From positions 1,488,001-1,552,000 of the forward strand of contig NZ_LS483369.1 in the NCBI RefSeq assembly GCF_900475315.1: a stretch of DNA of 64,000 bases, in the 5' to 3' direction. How positions within the stretch are numbered: position 1 is the stretch's first letter; every line of letters starts with the position of its first letter. The notes beneath the pieces are model-generated. The model did not search any database and was not told the DNA's origin. It worked only from the letters and a program-made list of their open reading frames with translations. The DNA comes from Neisseria cinerea. GTDB lineage: Bacteria; Pseudomonadota; Gammaproteobacteria; Burkholderiales; Neisseriaceae. The position numbers and the translations under genes are program-made. Shown piece by piece: positions 1 through 8,392 of the stretch.

Positions 1-832
1 CATCGACTTCCTCTTGGGCTATTTGAAACAGCTCCTGCCGCGCCGCCCCGATTTAAAAGTCATCATCACCTCGGCAACCATAGACGCAGAACGCTTCTCC
101 CAACACTTCAACGGCGCGCCCGTACTGGAAGTGAGCGGGCGCACTTATCCCGTCGAAATCCTCTACCGCCCGCTGACCAGCAAAGACGAAGACGATGCAG
201 AAGTCGAGCTGACCGACGCGATTGTCGATGCGGCGGACGAATTGGCGCGACACGGCGAAGGCGATATTTTGGTGTTTCTGCCAGGCGAACGCGAAATCCG
301 CGAAGCCACCGAAGCTCTGCGCAAATCCCCGCTGCGCCGCAACGACGAAATCCTGCCCCTGTTCGCACGCCTGTCGCACGCCGAACAGCACAAAATCTTC
401 CATCCTTCGGGCGCGAAACGCCGCATCGTGTTAGCAACCAACGTCGCCGAAACCTCGCTCACCGTGCCGGGCATCAAATACGTCATCGACACCGGCCTCG
501 CGCGCGTCAAACGCTATTCCGCACGGGCGAAGGTGGAACAGCTCCATGTAGAGAAAATCTCCCAAGCCGCCGCCCGCCAACGTTCCGGCCGCTGCGGCCG
601 CGTCTCCGCAGGCGTGTGTATCCGACTGTTTTCAGAAGAAGATTTCAACAGCCGCACCGAATTCACCGACCCCGAAATCGTCCGCAGCAACCTCGCCGCC
701 GTCATCCTACGCATGGCAGCGTTGAAACTGGGCGACGTGGCGGCATTCCCATTCCTCGAAGCACCAGACCAGCGGTATATCAATGACGGTTTTCAGGTGT
801 TGTTGGAGTTGGGTGCGGTGGAGGCCGTCTGA
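1..832 (+). pseudogene. hrpA: ATP-dependent RNA helicase HrpA, N-terminal part (partial, interrupted)
   Basis: DEAH-box RNA helicase acting on RNA and ribosomes. The frame is open from the window edge (base 2), so the gene begins upstream. Visible are motif III (SAT, in VIITSATID), motif V ([14 protein letters not shown]) and motif VI (QRSGRCGR), followed by the start of the winged-helix/HA2 region. The frame stops at 830-832, and that TGA lies inside a DUS (823-832). The E. coli protein continues from the equivalent ELGA into a YKLT-PLG segment. Here the matching RYRLTKLGEQ appears only after 3.18 kb, in the same frame, beyond an RM cassette. The gene is therefore split. Whether this piece is stable or active alone is unknown. 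Family assignment is secure. Confidence 0.9.
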
Positions 833-845
833 AAGTTAATTACAC

Positions 846-874
846 TTGATATTTCATAATAACCCTAATAAAAT
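846..874 (+). promoter_or_regulatory. Predicted promoter of the cassette methyltransferase
   Basis: TTGATA (846-851), a 17-bp spacer and TAAAAT (869-874) form a good sigma-70 promoter 37 bp before the methyltransferase start. A Shine-Dalgarno AAGGTG lies just before the ATG at 911. Confidence 0.6.
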
Positions 875-899
875 ATCCGGGATTATTACAGGATATTTT
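870..899. promoter_or_regulatory. Perfect inverted repeat over the methyltransferase promoter (candidate operator)
   Basis: AAAATATCC (870-878) and GGATATTTT (891-899) are exact inverted 9-mers separated by 12 bp. The repeat overlaps the -10 hexamer and the expected transcription start. The downstream methyltransferase carries an N-terminal helix-turn-helix. In known HTH-fused C5 methyltransferases (M.SsoII, M.EcoRII, M.MspI) that domain represses its own gene, so autorepression here is an inference from that precedent. Confidence 0.55.
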
Positions 900-910
900 A
901 AGGTGATTTT

Positions 911-2158
911 ATGCTTAAATCGTATGTTGAAGAAAAACGTTTGGAACTTGGATTAACGCAAAAAGAATTTGCTCAGTTATTGGGAATGAAAGAAAACGGT
1001 GAAAGAACAGTTCGTGGATGGGAGAGCGGTTTACATAAGCCAAGCCCTGCACGAATGAGGTTAATTCAAAGTTTAAAAGCAGATCATCCATTTAAACAAT
1101 CAACAAATTCACTGTTTACATTTATTGATTTATTTGCAGGCATAGGTGGTATTCGTCTGCCTTTTCAACAGTTAGGAGGAGAATGTGTTTTTTCAAGCGA
1201 AATAGATAAGCATGCACAAAAAACCTATTTTGCGAATTATGGAGAATATCCAAGCGGAGATATTACGCAAATTTTAGCCGATCAAATCCCAGATCATGAT
1301 ATTTTATTAGCCGGATTTCCATGCCAAGCTTTTTCTCAAGCTGGCCTTAAAAAAGGATTTCAAGATACTCGTGGAACAATGTTTTTTGAAATTCAACGTA
1401 TTTTGGTAGAAAAACGTCCTAAAGTATTTTTATTGGAAAATGTTAAGCGTTTAAAAACAGATCGAAAAGGACAGACCTTTCAAACAATTTATGACATCTT
1501 GACTGGACAATATCAGGGAGAACCTGATAGCGATATTCCAATGTCTACCGAAGCAAGAAAAGCATTTTTTAAAAAACTTAATTACTGGGTAGATTTTAAA
1601 GTCTTGCGAGCCTCTGATTTTGGCGTGCCTCAAAATCGGGAACGTATTTTTATCGTTGGTTTTAATAAAGATTACTTTAATAAAATTAGTGACTTTTCGG
1701 AAATTTTTTCTTTTCCTGAGCCAACTTTTAAAAGAACAAAAGTTGGAGACATATTGGAATATATTTCAGCAGATGATACAACTTACACACTTTCGGACAA
1801 TTTGTGGCAGGGACATCAAAAAAGAAAAGCGGAACATATCGAAAAAGGTAATGGTTTTGGTTATAGTCTATTTAACTCAGAAAGTGAATATACCAATACC
1901 ATTAGTGCACGATATTATAAAGATGGCTCAGAAGCCTTGATTGATCAATCTCATTTTGGGAAAAACCCAAGAATGCTTACTCCGAGAGAGTGTGCTCGTT
2001 TACAAGGATTCCCAGAGAATTATTTGGTTGATGCTGTTTCAAAAGCACAATCCTATAAACAATTTGGTAATTCTGTTTGTGTGAAAGTAATTGAGGCAGT
2101 TGCTAAAAAAATGCTTTCTGCTTTAGAAAAAGCAGAAAGCATACAAAGACAATTCTAA
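911..2158 (+). CDS. DNA cytosine-5 methyltransferase with N-terminal HTH (type II RM system 1)
   Basis: 415 aa. Residues 1-58 are a Cro/C1-type helix-turn-helix (LTQKEFAQLLG, WESG). From residue 70 the C5 methyltransferase motifs follow in order: I (DLFAGIGG), IV (GFPCQAFS, catalytic Cys138), VI (LENV), VIII (QNRERIFI), IX (TPRECARLQGFP) and X (FGNSV). It should methylate cytosine in the host genome and protect it from the endonuclease encoded convergently at 2172-2954. The HTH probably represses its own promoter at the 870-899 repeat. AT-rich codon use contrasts with hrpA on both sides, which points to recent acquisition. The recognition sequence cannot be read from the protein. The start is supported by AAGGTG 6-11 bases upstream. 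Confidence 0.93.
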   Translation: MLKSYVEEKRLELGLTQKEFAQLLGMKENGERTVRGWESGLHKPSPARMRLIQSLKADHPFKQSTNSLFTFIDLFAGIGGIRLPFQQLGGECVFSSEIDKHAQKTYFANYGEYPSGDITQILADQIPDHDILLAGFPCQAFSQAGLKKGFQDTRGTMFFEIQRILVEKRPKVFLLENVKRLKTDRKGQTFQTIYDILTGQYQGEPDSDIPMSTEARKAFFKKLNYWVDFKVLRASDFGVPQNRERIFIVGFNKDYFNKISDFSEIFSFPEPTFKRTKVGDILEYISADDTTYTLSDNLWQGHQKRKAEHIEKGNGFGYSLFNSESEYTNTISARYYKDGSEALIDQSHFGKNPRMLTPRECARLQGFPENYLVDAVSKAQSYKQFGNSVCVKVIEAVAKKMLSALEKAESIQRQF

Positions 2159-2171
2159 AATTTTTAATTAC

Positions 2172-2954
2172 TTAATTTTCTTGAGGAAAGGGAGGGTATT
2201 TACGCACAATCAGTGAATCCCAATAAGTATTATTAGCTCTCCATTGGGAATAGTTGCGTTCATTACCCTCATACATGCCGCTATCAAAGAAGACGACCCC
2301 TGATCGTACCAATTTAAGCCAATTTTCAAAATTCATTGGCTCACCGAAAACAATGGTACGATAGACACCACAGTCATCTTGTAAACACTTAAACCAGCCA
2401 TTTTGTGAGAATTTTTTTGTAAATTTCGGTTGTAACCATTCTTTACTCCAACTAGCTAATGTTAAATTTTCTTGTTGCAACCAAGTAGGTACTATTTTGT
2501 CTTTATTAGGGCGAGGGTCCTGCGAATAATTATAAACAATTTTAATAGTATCATCTTCATCAATCAACATTTTAGAACCATTCCAAGAAGAAGGTCGATG
2601 AATAGTAGGAATAGGCTCACCAGACCAAGAATAACGCCCATTTTTTTGAGCATTGGGTTTACCGAAAATCTTGATAAATTGAGTTCTACTCAAATTTAAT
2701 TGATTGTTTTTGAAAATATAATAATCAGCACTCCAATCTCCAAATGTTGTTTTACCACTTGTCGTATGATTTTTCATTTCATAACCAAATAAATCTGCTT
2801 CATTATGGGCATTATGGCTAATTCCCATTTGTGTTTCCAACCAATGACCTGCACGGCCATCATGATTTTGATTTAATAGACTGGTATCAGGTTTTTTTTC
2901 ATAAACATTTTCTCTAAATCGACGAATAATTTCTAATTCTTGTTCAATAACCAT
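2172..2954 (-). CDS. Type II restriction endonuclease, MvaI/BcnI-like (RM system 1)
   Basis: 260 aa from the ATG at 2954, chosen because GGAG lies six bases upstream; a TTG at 2966 would add four residues. Residues 40-61 hold E40, D54, E59 and K61 (context EADLFGYEMK). From memory the spacing E-14-D-5-E-2-K equals that of the MvaI active site (E36, D50, E55, K57), a MutH-like monomeric nickase-type PD-(D/E)xK enzyme. MvaI itself cuts CCWGG; specificity here is not inferable. It is convergent with the methyltransferase, 13 bp between stop codons, so the two are expressed from separate promoters. AT-rich, like its partner. Family assignment rests on motif geometry only, without an alignment. 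Confidence 0.8.
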   Translation of the reverse strand: MVIEQELEIIRRFRENVYEKKPDTSLLNQNHDGRAGHWLETQMGISHNAHNEADLFGYEMKNHTTSGKTTFGDWSADYYIFKNNQLNLSRTQFIKIFGKPNAQKNGRYSWSGEPIPTIHRPSSWNGSKMLIDEDDTIKIVYNYSQDPRPNKDKIVPTWLQQENLTLASWSKEWLQPKFTKKFSQNGWFKCLQDDCGVYRTIVFGEPMNFENWLKLVRSGVVFFDSGMYEGNERNYSQWRANNTYWDSLIVRKYPPFPQEN

Positions 2955-3085
2955 TATTTTCTCCAAATTTGTAATAAGGGAGTAATAATATTGGGGGAGA
3001 TAAGTACAAAAACAAGATTAATCTGTAAACTCCGAATTATTATGAGAAATATTGATACTAAGATTATCGATCGATCTAGAAAGCT

Positions 3086-6037
3086 ATGCAAAATATGAAA
3101 AACCAAGTACGCGGATCAGGCATGGATGCCCGACCCAACCCAGCCAATGTTTCAGACGGCCTGCAAAACAGTTCGGGCCATATCGGTACCAACACGCGCT
3201 ACCGCCTGACCAAACTCGGCGAACAAATGGCGCGCCTGCCCATCGACCCGAAAATCGCGCGCATTTTGTTGGCGGCGAAGAAGCACGACTGCATAGCGGA
3301 AATATTGGTAATCGCGTCCGCACTGTCGATTCAAGACCCGCGCGAGCGGCCGCTGGAGGCACGCGATGCCGCGGCCAAGGCGCACGAGCGTTTTACCGAT
3401 AAGCAATCCGACTTTCTTGCCTATCTGAATATTTGGGACAGCTTTCAGCGCGAGCGCGACAAAGGTTTGTCCAACAAGCAGCTGGTGCAGTGGTGTCGTC
3501 AATATTTCCTGTCACACCTGCGGATGCGTGAGTGGCGCGAGCTGCACCACCAGCTTGCCCAAACCGCGATTGAAATGGGTTTGACCACCAAGGAAGTCGC
3601 TTTCAGACGACCTCCCGAAGCCAAGCAACTGACGTCGTCTGAAAACCAAGGCGACCAAGACTTATCCGCCAAACTCAAACAAAAACAACTGGATAAAAAG
3701 CAACACCGCGCCCAAATCCGTGCCGCCAAAGAAGCCGGCTACGAACAAATCCACCGCGCCCTACTGACTGGCCTTATTGCCAACGTCGGCATGAAATCGC
3801 CCGATGGCAACGACTACACCGGCGCGCGCGGCAGCCGCTTCCACCTTTTCCCCGCCTCAGCCCTGTTCAAAGCCAAACCCAAATGGGTGATGGCGGCAGA
3901 ATTGGTTGAAACCACACGCCTTTACGCACGCGACGCCGCCGTTATCCAGCCTGAATGGATAGAGCAGGAAGCGCCGCACCTCGTCCGCTATCATTATTTC
4001 GAGCCGCACTGGGAGCAAAAACGCGGCGAAGTCGTCGCCAGCGAACGCGTGACGCTTTACGGCCTGACCGTATTGCCGCGCCGCCCCGTGTCTTACGGCA
4101 AAGTTGCGCCCGAAGAAGCGCGCGAAATCTTTATCCGCGGCGCATTGGTGGCGCAGGAAAGTAATCTTCAAACGGCCTTTTTTGCCCACAATAAAAAGCT
4201 GATTAAAGAAATTACTGAACTTGAACACAAATCGCGCAAGCAAGACGTATTGGTCGATGACGAAGCCCTGTTTGCGTTTTATAACGAACGTCTACCCGAG
4301 CTGGTGTGGAAAGATGCGAAAGGCGGCGTTTGGGGAAGTGAAGAGGGCGGACAAACCCAGTCGGACAAGACGGTCGGACAAAACGGACAAGCAAACCAGC
4401 GCAACGCAGAGAGTGTGGCGCAAGCCACGCACGCGGATTCCAAAGATGCGTCCAACCGCGTGCGTGAACCGAGTTCACATACCCGACAAAATGTTTCAGA
4501 CGATCCCAAACCCAATAAGCAGCCAGCATCTCAAAAAGGCCGTCTGAAACCTTTGCCCCTTGCCGATATCCGCACCTTTGAAGCCTGGCTCAAAACCGCC
4601 GAACGCGACAATCCGCGCTTGCTGTTCCTCAGCCGCAACGATTTGATGCAACACGCCGCCGCGCACATTACCGAAGAACAGTTCCCCAAATTCTGGCAAA
4701 CCGCAGACGGCAAGTTCAAACTTTCCTACCGCTTCGAGCCGCACCATCCGCTCGACGGCGTGACCATGACCGTGCCGCTGACCGTCCTCAACCGCCTGCA
4801 TGCGCCGTCACTCGAATGGCTGGTGCCTGGTATGTTGCGCGAAAAAATCCAATTGCTGATTAAAGCACTGCCGAAGCAAATCCGCCGCATTTGCGTACCT
4901 GTACCCGATTTCATCACCAAATTTCTCGAAAGCAATCCCGACTGCCAAGCGGCCATCATTCCCCAGTTGGCGCACTTTATCGCCAAAAGTGCCGGCGATA
5001 TGCGGATTCTCGAGCAAATCGACCAAGACGCATGGGCGGCGCAAGAATTGCCCGAACACTGCTATCTGAATCTGCGCATTATCGACGACGGCGGACAAGA
5101 GCTTGCAGGCGGCCGCAAACTGCATGAGTTGCAACAACAACTCGGCCAAGCCGCCGCCGTCACCTTCCGCGACAACACCCAAGAATTTGAGCGCGACAAC
5201 GTTACCGCATGGGACATCGGCACCCTGCCCGAATCCATCAAATTTGCCCGCGGCAAACAACAGCTCACCGGCTACCTCGGCCTGCAAAAAGAAAAAGACG
5301 GCCGCATCGCCCTGCGCCTGTTCGACACCACCGAAGCCGCCGAACAGGCACACCGTCAAGGCGTAATCGAATTGATGAAGCTGCAATTAAAAGAGCAGGT
5401 AAAAGATTTAAACAAAGGCATCCAAGGCTTCACCCAAGCCGCCATGCTGCTCAAACACATCAACGCCGACACCTTGCGCGACGACCTCACACAGGCCGTC
5501 TGTGACCGCGCCTTTATCGGCGAAGACGAGCTGCCGCGCAACGAAAAAGCCTTCAAAGAACAAATCAAACGCGCACGCAGCCGCCTGCCCGCCGTCAAAG
5601 AAGCCCTCAGCCGCTACTTGCAGGAAACCGCAGCCGCCTACGCCGAACTCAACGGCAAACTCGGCAAACATCCATTGACCCACCTCCTAAGACTACGCCT
5701 GCAAACCCTGCTTGCCCCCGGCTTTGCCACCCACACCCCGTGGGCACAATGGCCGCGCCTCCCCATCTACCTCAAAGCCATGACCCTGCGCCTCGAAAAA
5801 TACAGCAGCAACCCCGCCCGCGACGCAGCCCGCGAAGCCGATATTCAAGAGCTGGAACAAATGTGGCAGGAAAAAACCGACGGCTTAGTGAAACAAGGAC
5901 AGCCCGTTTCAGACGACCTCGCCGCGTTTAAATGGATGATTGAAGAATTGAGAGTGTCGCTGTTCGCACAGGAATTGAAGACGCCGTATCCGGTGTCGGT
6001 GAAGAGGTTGGGGAAGGAGTGGGAGAAAATTCCTTAG
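3086..6037 (+). pseudogene. hrpA: HrpA, C-terminal part (HA2, OB-fold and DUF3418 regions), separated from its helicase core
   Basis: 983 codons open from an ATG at 3086. About the first 22 residues come from the cassette edge; hrpA homology resumes near RYRLTKLGEQ. Then follow the HA2 region (LPIDPKIARILLAA, SALSIQDPRERP), the OB-fold and the long C-terminal DUF3418 region. The helicase motifs are all on the other side of the RM cassette, so no ATPase can be made from this part. Around residues 405-485 there is a hydrophilic Q/N/S-rich linker containing degenerate DUS copies (TTTCAGACGA). The reading frame is otherwise intact over 2.9 kb, which suggests the split is recent or that the piece is still translated. 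A weak GAAAG before the ATG is the only ribosome-binding signal. Confidence 0.85.
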
Positions 6038-6061
6038 CATCTTATTGACATTGATTAGGAT

Positions 6062-6090
6062 TTGACTAATACTATAAGTAACATTATAAA
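6062..6090 (+). promoter_or_regulatory. Predicted promoter of methyltransferase 2 with an imperfect palindrome in the spacer
   Basis: TTGACT (6062-6067), 17 bp, TATAAA (6085-6090). The 15 bp ACTAATACTATAAGT (6065-6079) is palindromic at 12 of 15 positions and sits between the hexamers. Its ACT...AGT ends and the following AAC resemble the site upstream of the controller gene, so the controller protein may act here as well; that link is inference. Confidence 0.5.
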
Positions 6091-6107
6091 CGTAATTTGG
6101 TTAGAAG

Positions 6108-7181
6108 ATGAAAGCAGTAGATTTATTCTGTGGTTGTGGTGGTTTATCAGAGGGTGCTAGGCAAGCTGGTGTTGATATTTTGGCAGGAATTGATATAGAG
6201 AAAAAATATCTTCAAACGTTTGAATATAATTTCCCTAACGCATTGGCTTTAAATAAAAATATTACAATATTTGAACCAGATGATTTATTGACTAGACTAG
6301 GCTTAAAACAAGGTGAGTTAGACTTTATAATAGGTGGGCCACCTTGCCAAGGATTCTCTAAGAATACACCTATATCAAAAAGAAGTAGAGATAGCGAAAA
6401 TAATATTTTAGTTAATTATTTTCTAAGATATTGTGCAAAAATCTTACCAAGAATCATCATAATGGAAAATGTAGCAGAGATGAAAAATGGATTTGATCAG
6501 CACTATACCAAAAAGATAGAAGAGGAATTAAGTAAATTAGGGTATAAAGTGATTCATGGAGTTTTAAATGCGGCTGATTTTGGTGTACCTCAAAATAGAA
6601 AACGAGCTTTTTTTATTGCAAGGCGAGATGGAAAATCTCCCGTATTTCCACAACCCACCCATGCAAAGTACGGAAATATATCCTTAAATAGTCATATTAC
6701 GGTTTGGGAGGCGATCAGTGATTTAGTTGAAACAGCTAAGGCCACAATTGAACAATATAAAACCCCCCCACAAAATTCTTACCAGCTAAATATGCGAGAA
6801 AAATCAGTAGTAGTGCAAAATCATATTAGTAAGAAACTAACCTCTATACAGCAACAAAGAATTAATTCATTACAACCAGGACAGGGAATAAAAGATTTAC
6901 CCGATAAGCTACGCCCCAAAAGTGGTTATAGTGGAGCTTATGGAAGACTAACAAAGGATATGATCATGCCAACAATTACGCGTTGGGTTTTTCATGCTGG
7001 GTCAGGGCGATGGGGACACCCGACTGAGTATAGACTCATTACAATCCGAGAAGCAGCAAGGCTACATAGCTTCCCTGATAAATTTACATTTATTGGTTCA
7101 TACACTGAGCAAGCAGGGCAGGTTGGGAATTCCGTCCCTCCCTTGCTTGCCAAAGCTATTGTTGAAGCACAATTAAATTGA
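6108..7181 (+). CDS. DNA cytosine-5 methyltransferase (type II RM system 2)
   Basis: 357 aa. Motif I FCGCGGLS, IV GGPPCQGFS with catalytic Cys80, VI MENV, VIII QNRKRAFFIA, IX (TIREAARLHSFP) and X (VGNSVPP) are all present; length is normal. The gene begins 70 bp after the hrpA stop and is AT-rich. Its 3' end overlaps the convergent endonuclease gene by nine bases, so both reading frames end inside each other. The controller gene completes the three-gene M / R / C set. This set and its position behind hrpA remind me of the meningococcal NmeDI system, but I could not verify that. Confidence 0.93.
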   Translation: MKAVDLFCGCGGLSEGARQAGVDILAGIDIEKKYLQTFEYNFPNALALNKNITIFEPDDLLTRLGLKQGELDFIIGGPPCQGFSKNTPISKRSRDSENNILVNYFLRYCAKILPRIIIMENVAEMKNGFDQHYTKKIEEELSKLGYKVIHGVLNAADFGVPQNRKRAFFIARRDGKSPVFPQPTHAKYGNISLNSHITVWEAISDLVETAKATIEQYKTPPQNSYQLNMREKSVVVQNHISKKLTSIQQQRINSLQPGQGIKDLPDKLRPKSGYSGAYGRLTKDMIMPTITRWVFHAGSGRWGHPTEYRLITIREAARLHSFPDKFTFIGSYTEQAGQVGNSVPPLLAKAIVEAQLN

Positions 7182-7919
7182 ATTTAAGCCCTCTAGCAAA
7201 TGGAAAAATTGTTCTTGAGTTAATCTATTACTGGGGAAGGGAAATTGTATTTTATGTGAGGAACAAACTTCATCCCACCATTTCCTTTCCCCATTAAAAT
7301 GAAGTTGATTTTCTCCAAGCCCATGCCACGCAAACCATTTACATTGCGTTGGAATGTGTATTCCATGTAAAGCAGGTAGCTGTTCCTTCCCTGTAGTCTT
7401 TTTTGGAGTAGACCATGCCCACATAAAATCACTTGGGGAAAACAAAATTGGATTGTCTCTAGTACATAATTTCTTCTCAAAATATGTTAACTTAGTTTCT
7501 TCTACAATTAGACGTGAATACCCAACTTCATCTAAATTATATTTATTTATACTCTCTAGAATATGATCATTACAAAATTCAATTAATGTATTGCCTAATA
7601 TTTGAGTCGCCTCTTTAGCAGATGAATCATTTGCATATGAAGCAGAAATTAAAACATCTGAATTAGGAATTTTCGCTCTTTTCCATGTAATAGGTGTATC
7701 AATTTTAGTTGATTTAACTTGCCATCCTACTCTGTTGCTTATGTCTACAACATCCACAAAATCATAGGTTTTTAATACTTTGGCTTTTCTAACATCTCCT
7801 AATATATATTCCATCAGAGAACCTGGTACATTATCGGTAGCAAAAGGCAACTTTAGATAGCCCTCCAGTATTTTCTGTAACCGAGCCATCTGATAGACAT
7901 CAGAATATACTTTACTCAT
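7173..7919 (-). CDS. Probable type II restriction endonuclease (RM system 2)
   Basis: 248 aa from the ATG at 7919, which has TAAGG nine bases upstream and lies ten bases after the controller stop; a TTG at 7940 would overlap the controller gene. Function is inferred mainly from context: it follows a C-protein gene and faces a C5 methyltransferase. The segment with D53, D56, D59 and then GWQVKS (Q67, K69) looks like a PD-(D/E)xK core in which the usual Glu is Gln, a variant known in some restriction enzymes. The C-terminal third has several Trp/His residues (MWAWSTPKK, CKWFAWHG). I do not recognise a named family. AT-rich. Confidence 0.75.
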   Translation of the reverse strand: MSKVYSDVYQMARLQKILEGYLKLPFATDNVPGSLMEYILGDVRKAKVLKTYDFVDVVDISNRVGWQVKSTKIDTPITWKRAKIPNSDVLISASYANDSSAKEATQILGNTLIEFCNDHILESINKYNLDEVGYSRLIVEETKLTYFEKKLCTRDNPILFSPSDFMWAWSTPKKTTGKEQLPALHGIHIPTQCKWFAWHGLGENQLHFNGERKWWDEVCSSHKIQFPFPSNRLTQEQFFHLLEGLNSI

Positions 7920-7929
7920 TAGCGTAACC

Positions 7930-8139
7930 TTAAAAGTCAATTAACTCAGACAACGATATATTTAATGCATTACTAAGTGCACTCAATGTAACAATTGTTG
8001 GATTCCGTTTCCCACGTTCTAATGAACTGATGTAGGTACGATGTAGTCCTGACGTTTCCGCCAATTGTTCTTGAGATAAACCTTTTTCTTGACGAATACT
8101 TGCCAGATGTAAACCAAATTTTTGAAGTAAATTTTCCAT
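7930..8139 (-). CDS. RM controller protein (C protein), Xre-type HTH
   Basis: 69 aa, the typical size of a C protein. The helix-turn-helix covers residues 18-50 (GLSQEQLAETSG, RTYISSLERGKRNP). C proteins bind their own promoter to activate, then repress, the C-R transcript and so delay endonuclease production when the system enters a new host. Here the gene lies directly upstream of the endonuclease on the same strand, the usual C-R operon. Candidate operators are described upstream (8164-8192) and at the methyltransferase promoter. Confidence 0.88.
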   Translation of the reverse strand: MENLLQKFGLHLASIRQEKGLSQEQLAETSGLHRTYISSLERGKRNPTIVTLSALSNALNISLSELIDF

Positions 8140-8392
8140 AGGATGAATGTTACTTTTATGAATCCTATATAGCTACACTCTAAGAGTAACAAAGACAAAT
8201 AAATAATAGTGAATGGTATCTTTCAGGTGTCCGCTCCACCTGCAAACCATGCAAAACTTGGAATCTGTGTATAGGGTGTATGCAGTACACACGCATGCGG
8301 TCTTTGCCAAACAAGAATTCCCACCACCCTCTCCCCAAACGTCGCCAAACCAGTAAAACCCATATATTTCAACAACTTCTTGGAAGCAAACC
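8140..8392. other. Intergenic region between the RM system and a decayed gene
   Basis: The first 50 bp hold the controller promoter. The rest contains a short inverted repeat CAGGTG/CACCTG (8224-8242) and otherwise nothing I can assign. A 62-codon minus-strand frame (8223-8411) has no ribosome-binding site or recognisable product. Confidence 0.5.
8164..8192 (-). promoter_or_regulatory. Predicted promoter and operator of the C-R operon
   Basis: On the minus strand TTGTTA (8192-8187), 17 bp, TATAGG (8169-8164). The 11-bp palindrome ACTCTAAGAGT (8177-8187) lies in the spacer next to the -35, where a C protein could act. A second inverted repeat, ATAGGAT/ATCCTAT (8138-8144 and 8162-8168), brackets the leader and start codon. 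Confidence 0.5.

Larger units (their letters stand above)
829..3150. mobile_element. Restriction-modification cassette inserted in hrpA
   Basis: An AT-rich block carrying a C5 methyltransferase and a convergent endonuclease lies between the two GC-rich halves of hrpA. The left edge is the DUS at 823-832, the right edge an inverted DUS at 3151-3160. No transposase, integrase or terminal repeat typical of an insertion sequence is present. Deleting 829-3150 (2,322 bp, 774 codons) joins GCC-GT to T-TCA-GAC-GGC and restores one hrpA frame; this empty allele is my prediction. The bases from about 3100 to 3150 are GC-richer than the cassette and could instead be original hrpA DNA, so the right boundary is uncertain by some 50 bp. 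Uptake and homologous recombination in hrpA flanks would explain it. Confidence 0.7.

Noticed and set aside
3052-3402. 116-codon frame at the right border of the RM cassette
   Set aside because: It runs through the hrpA C-terminal half in another frame.
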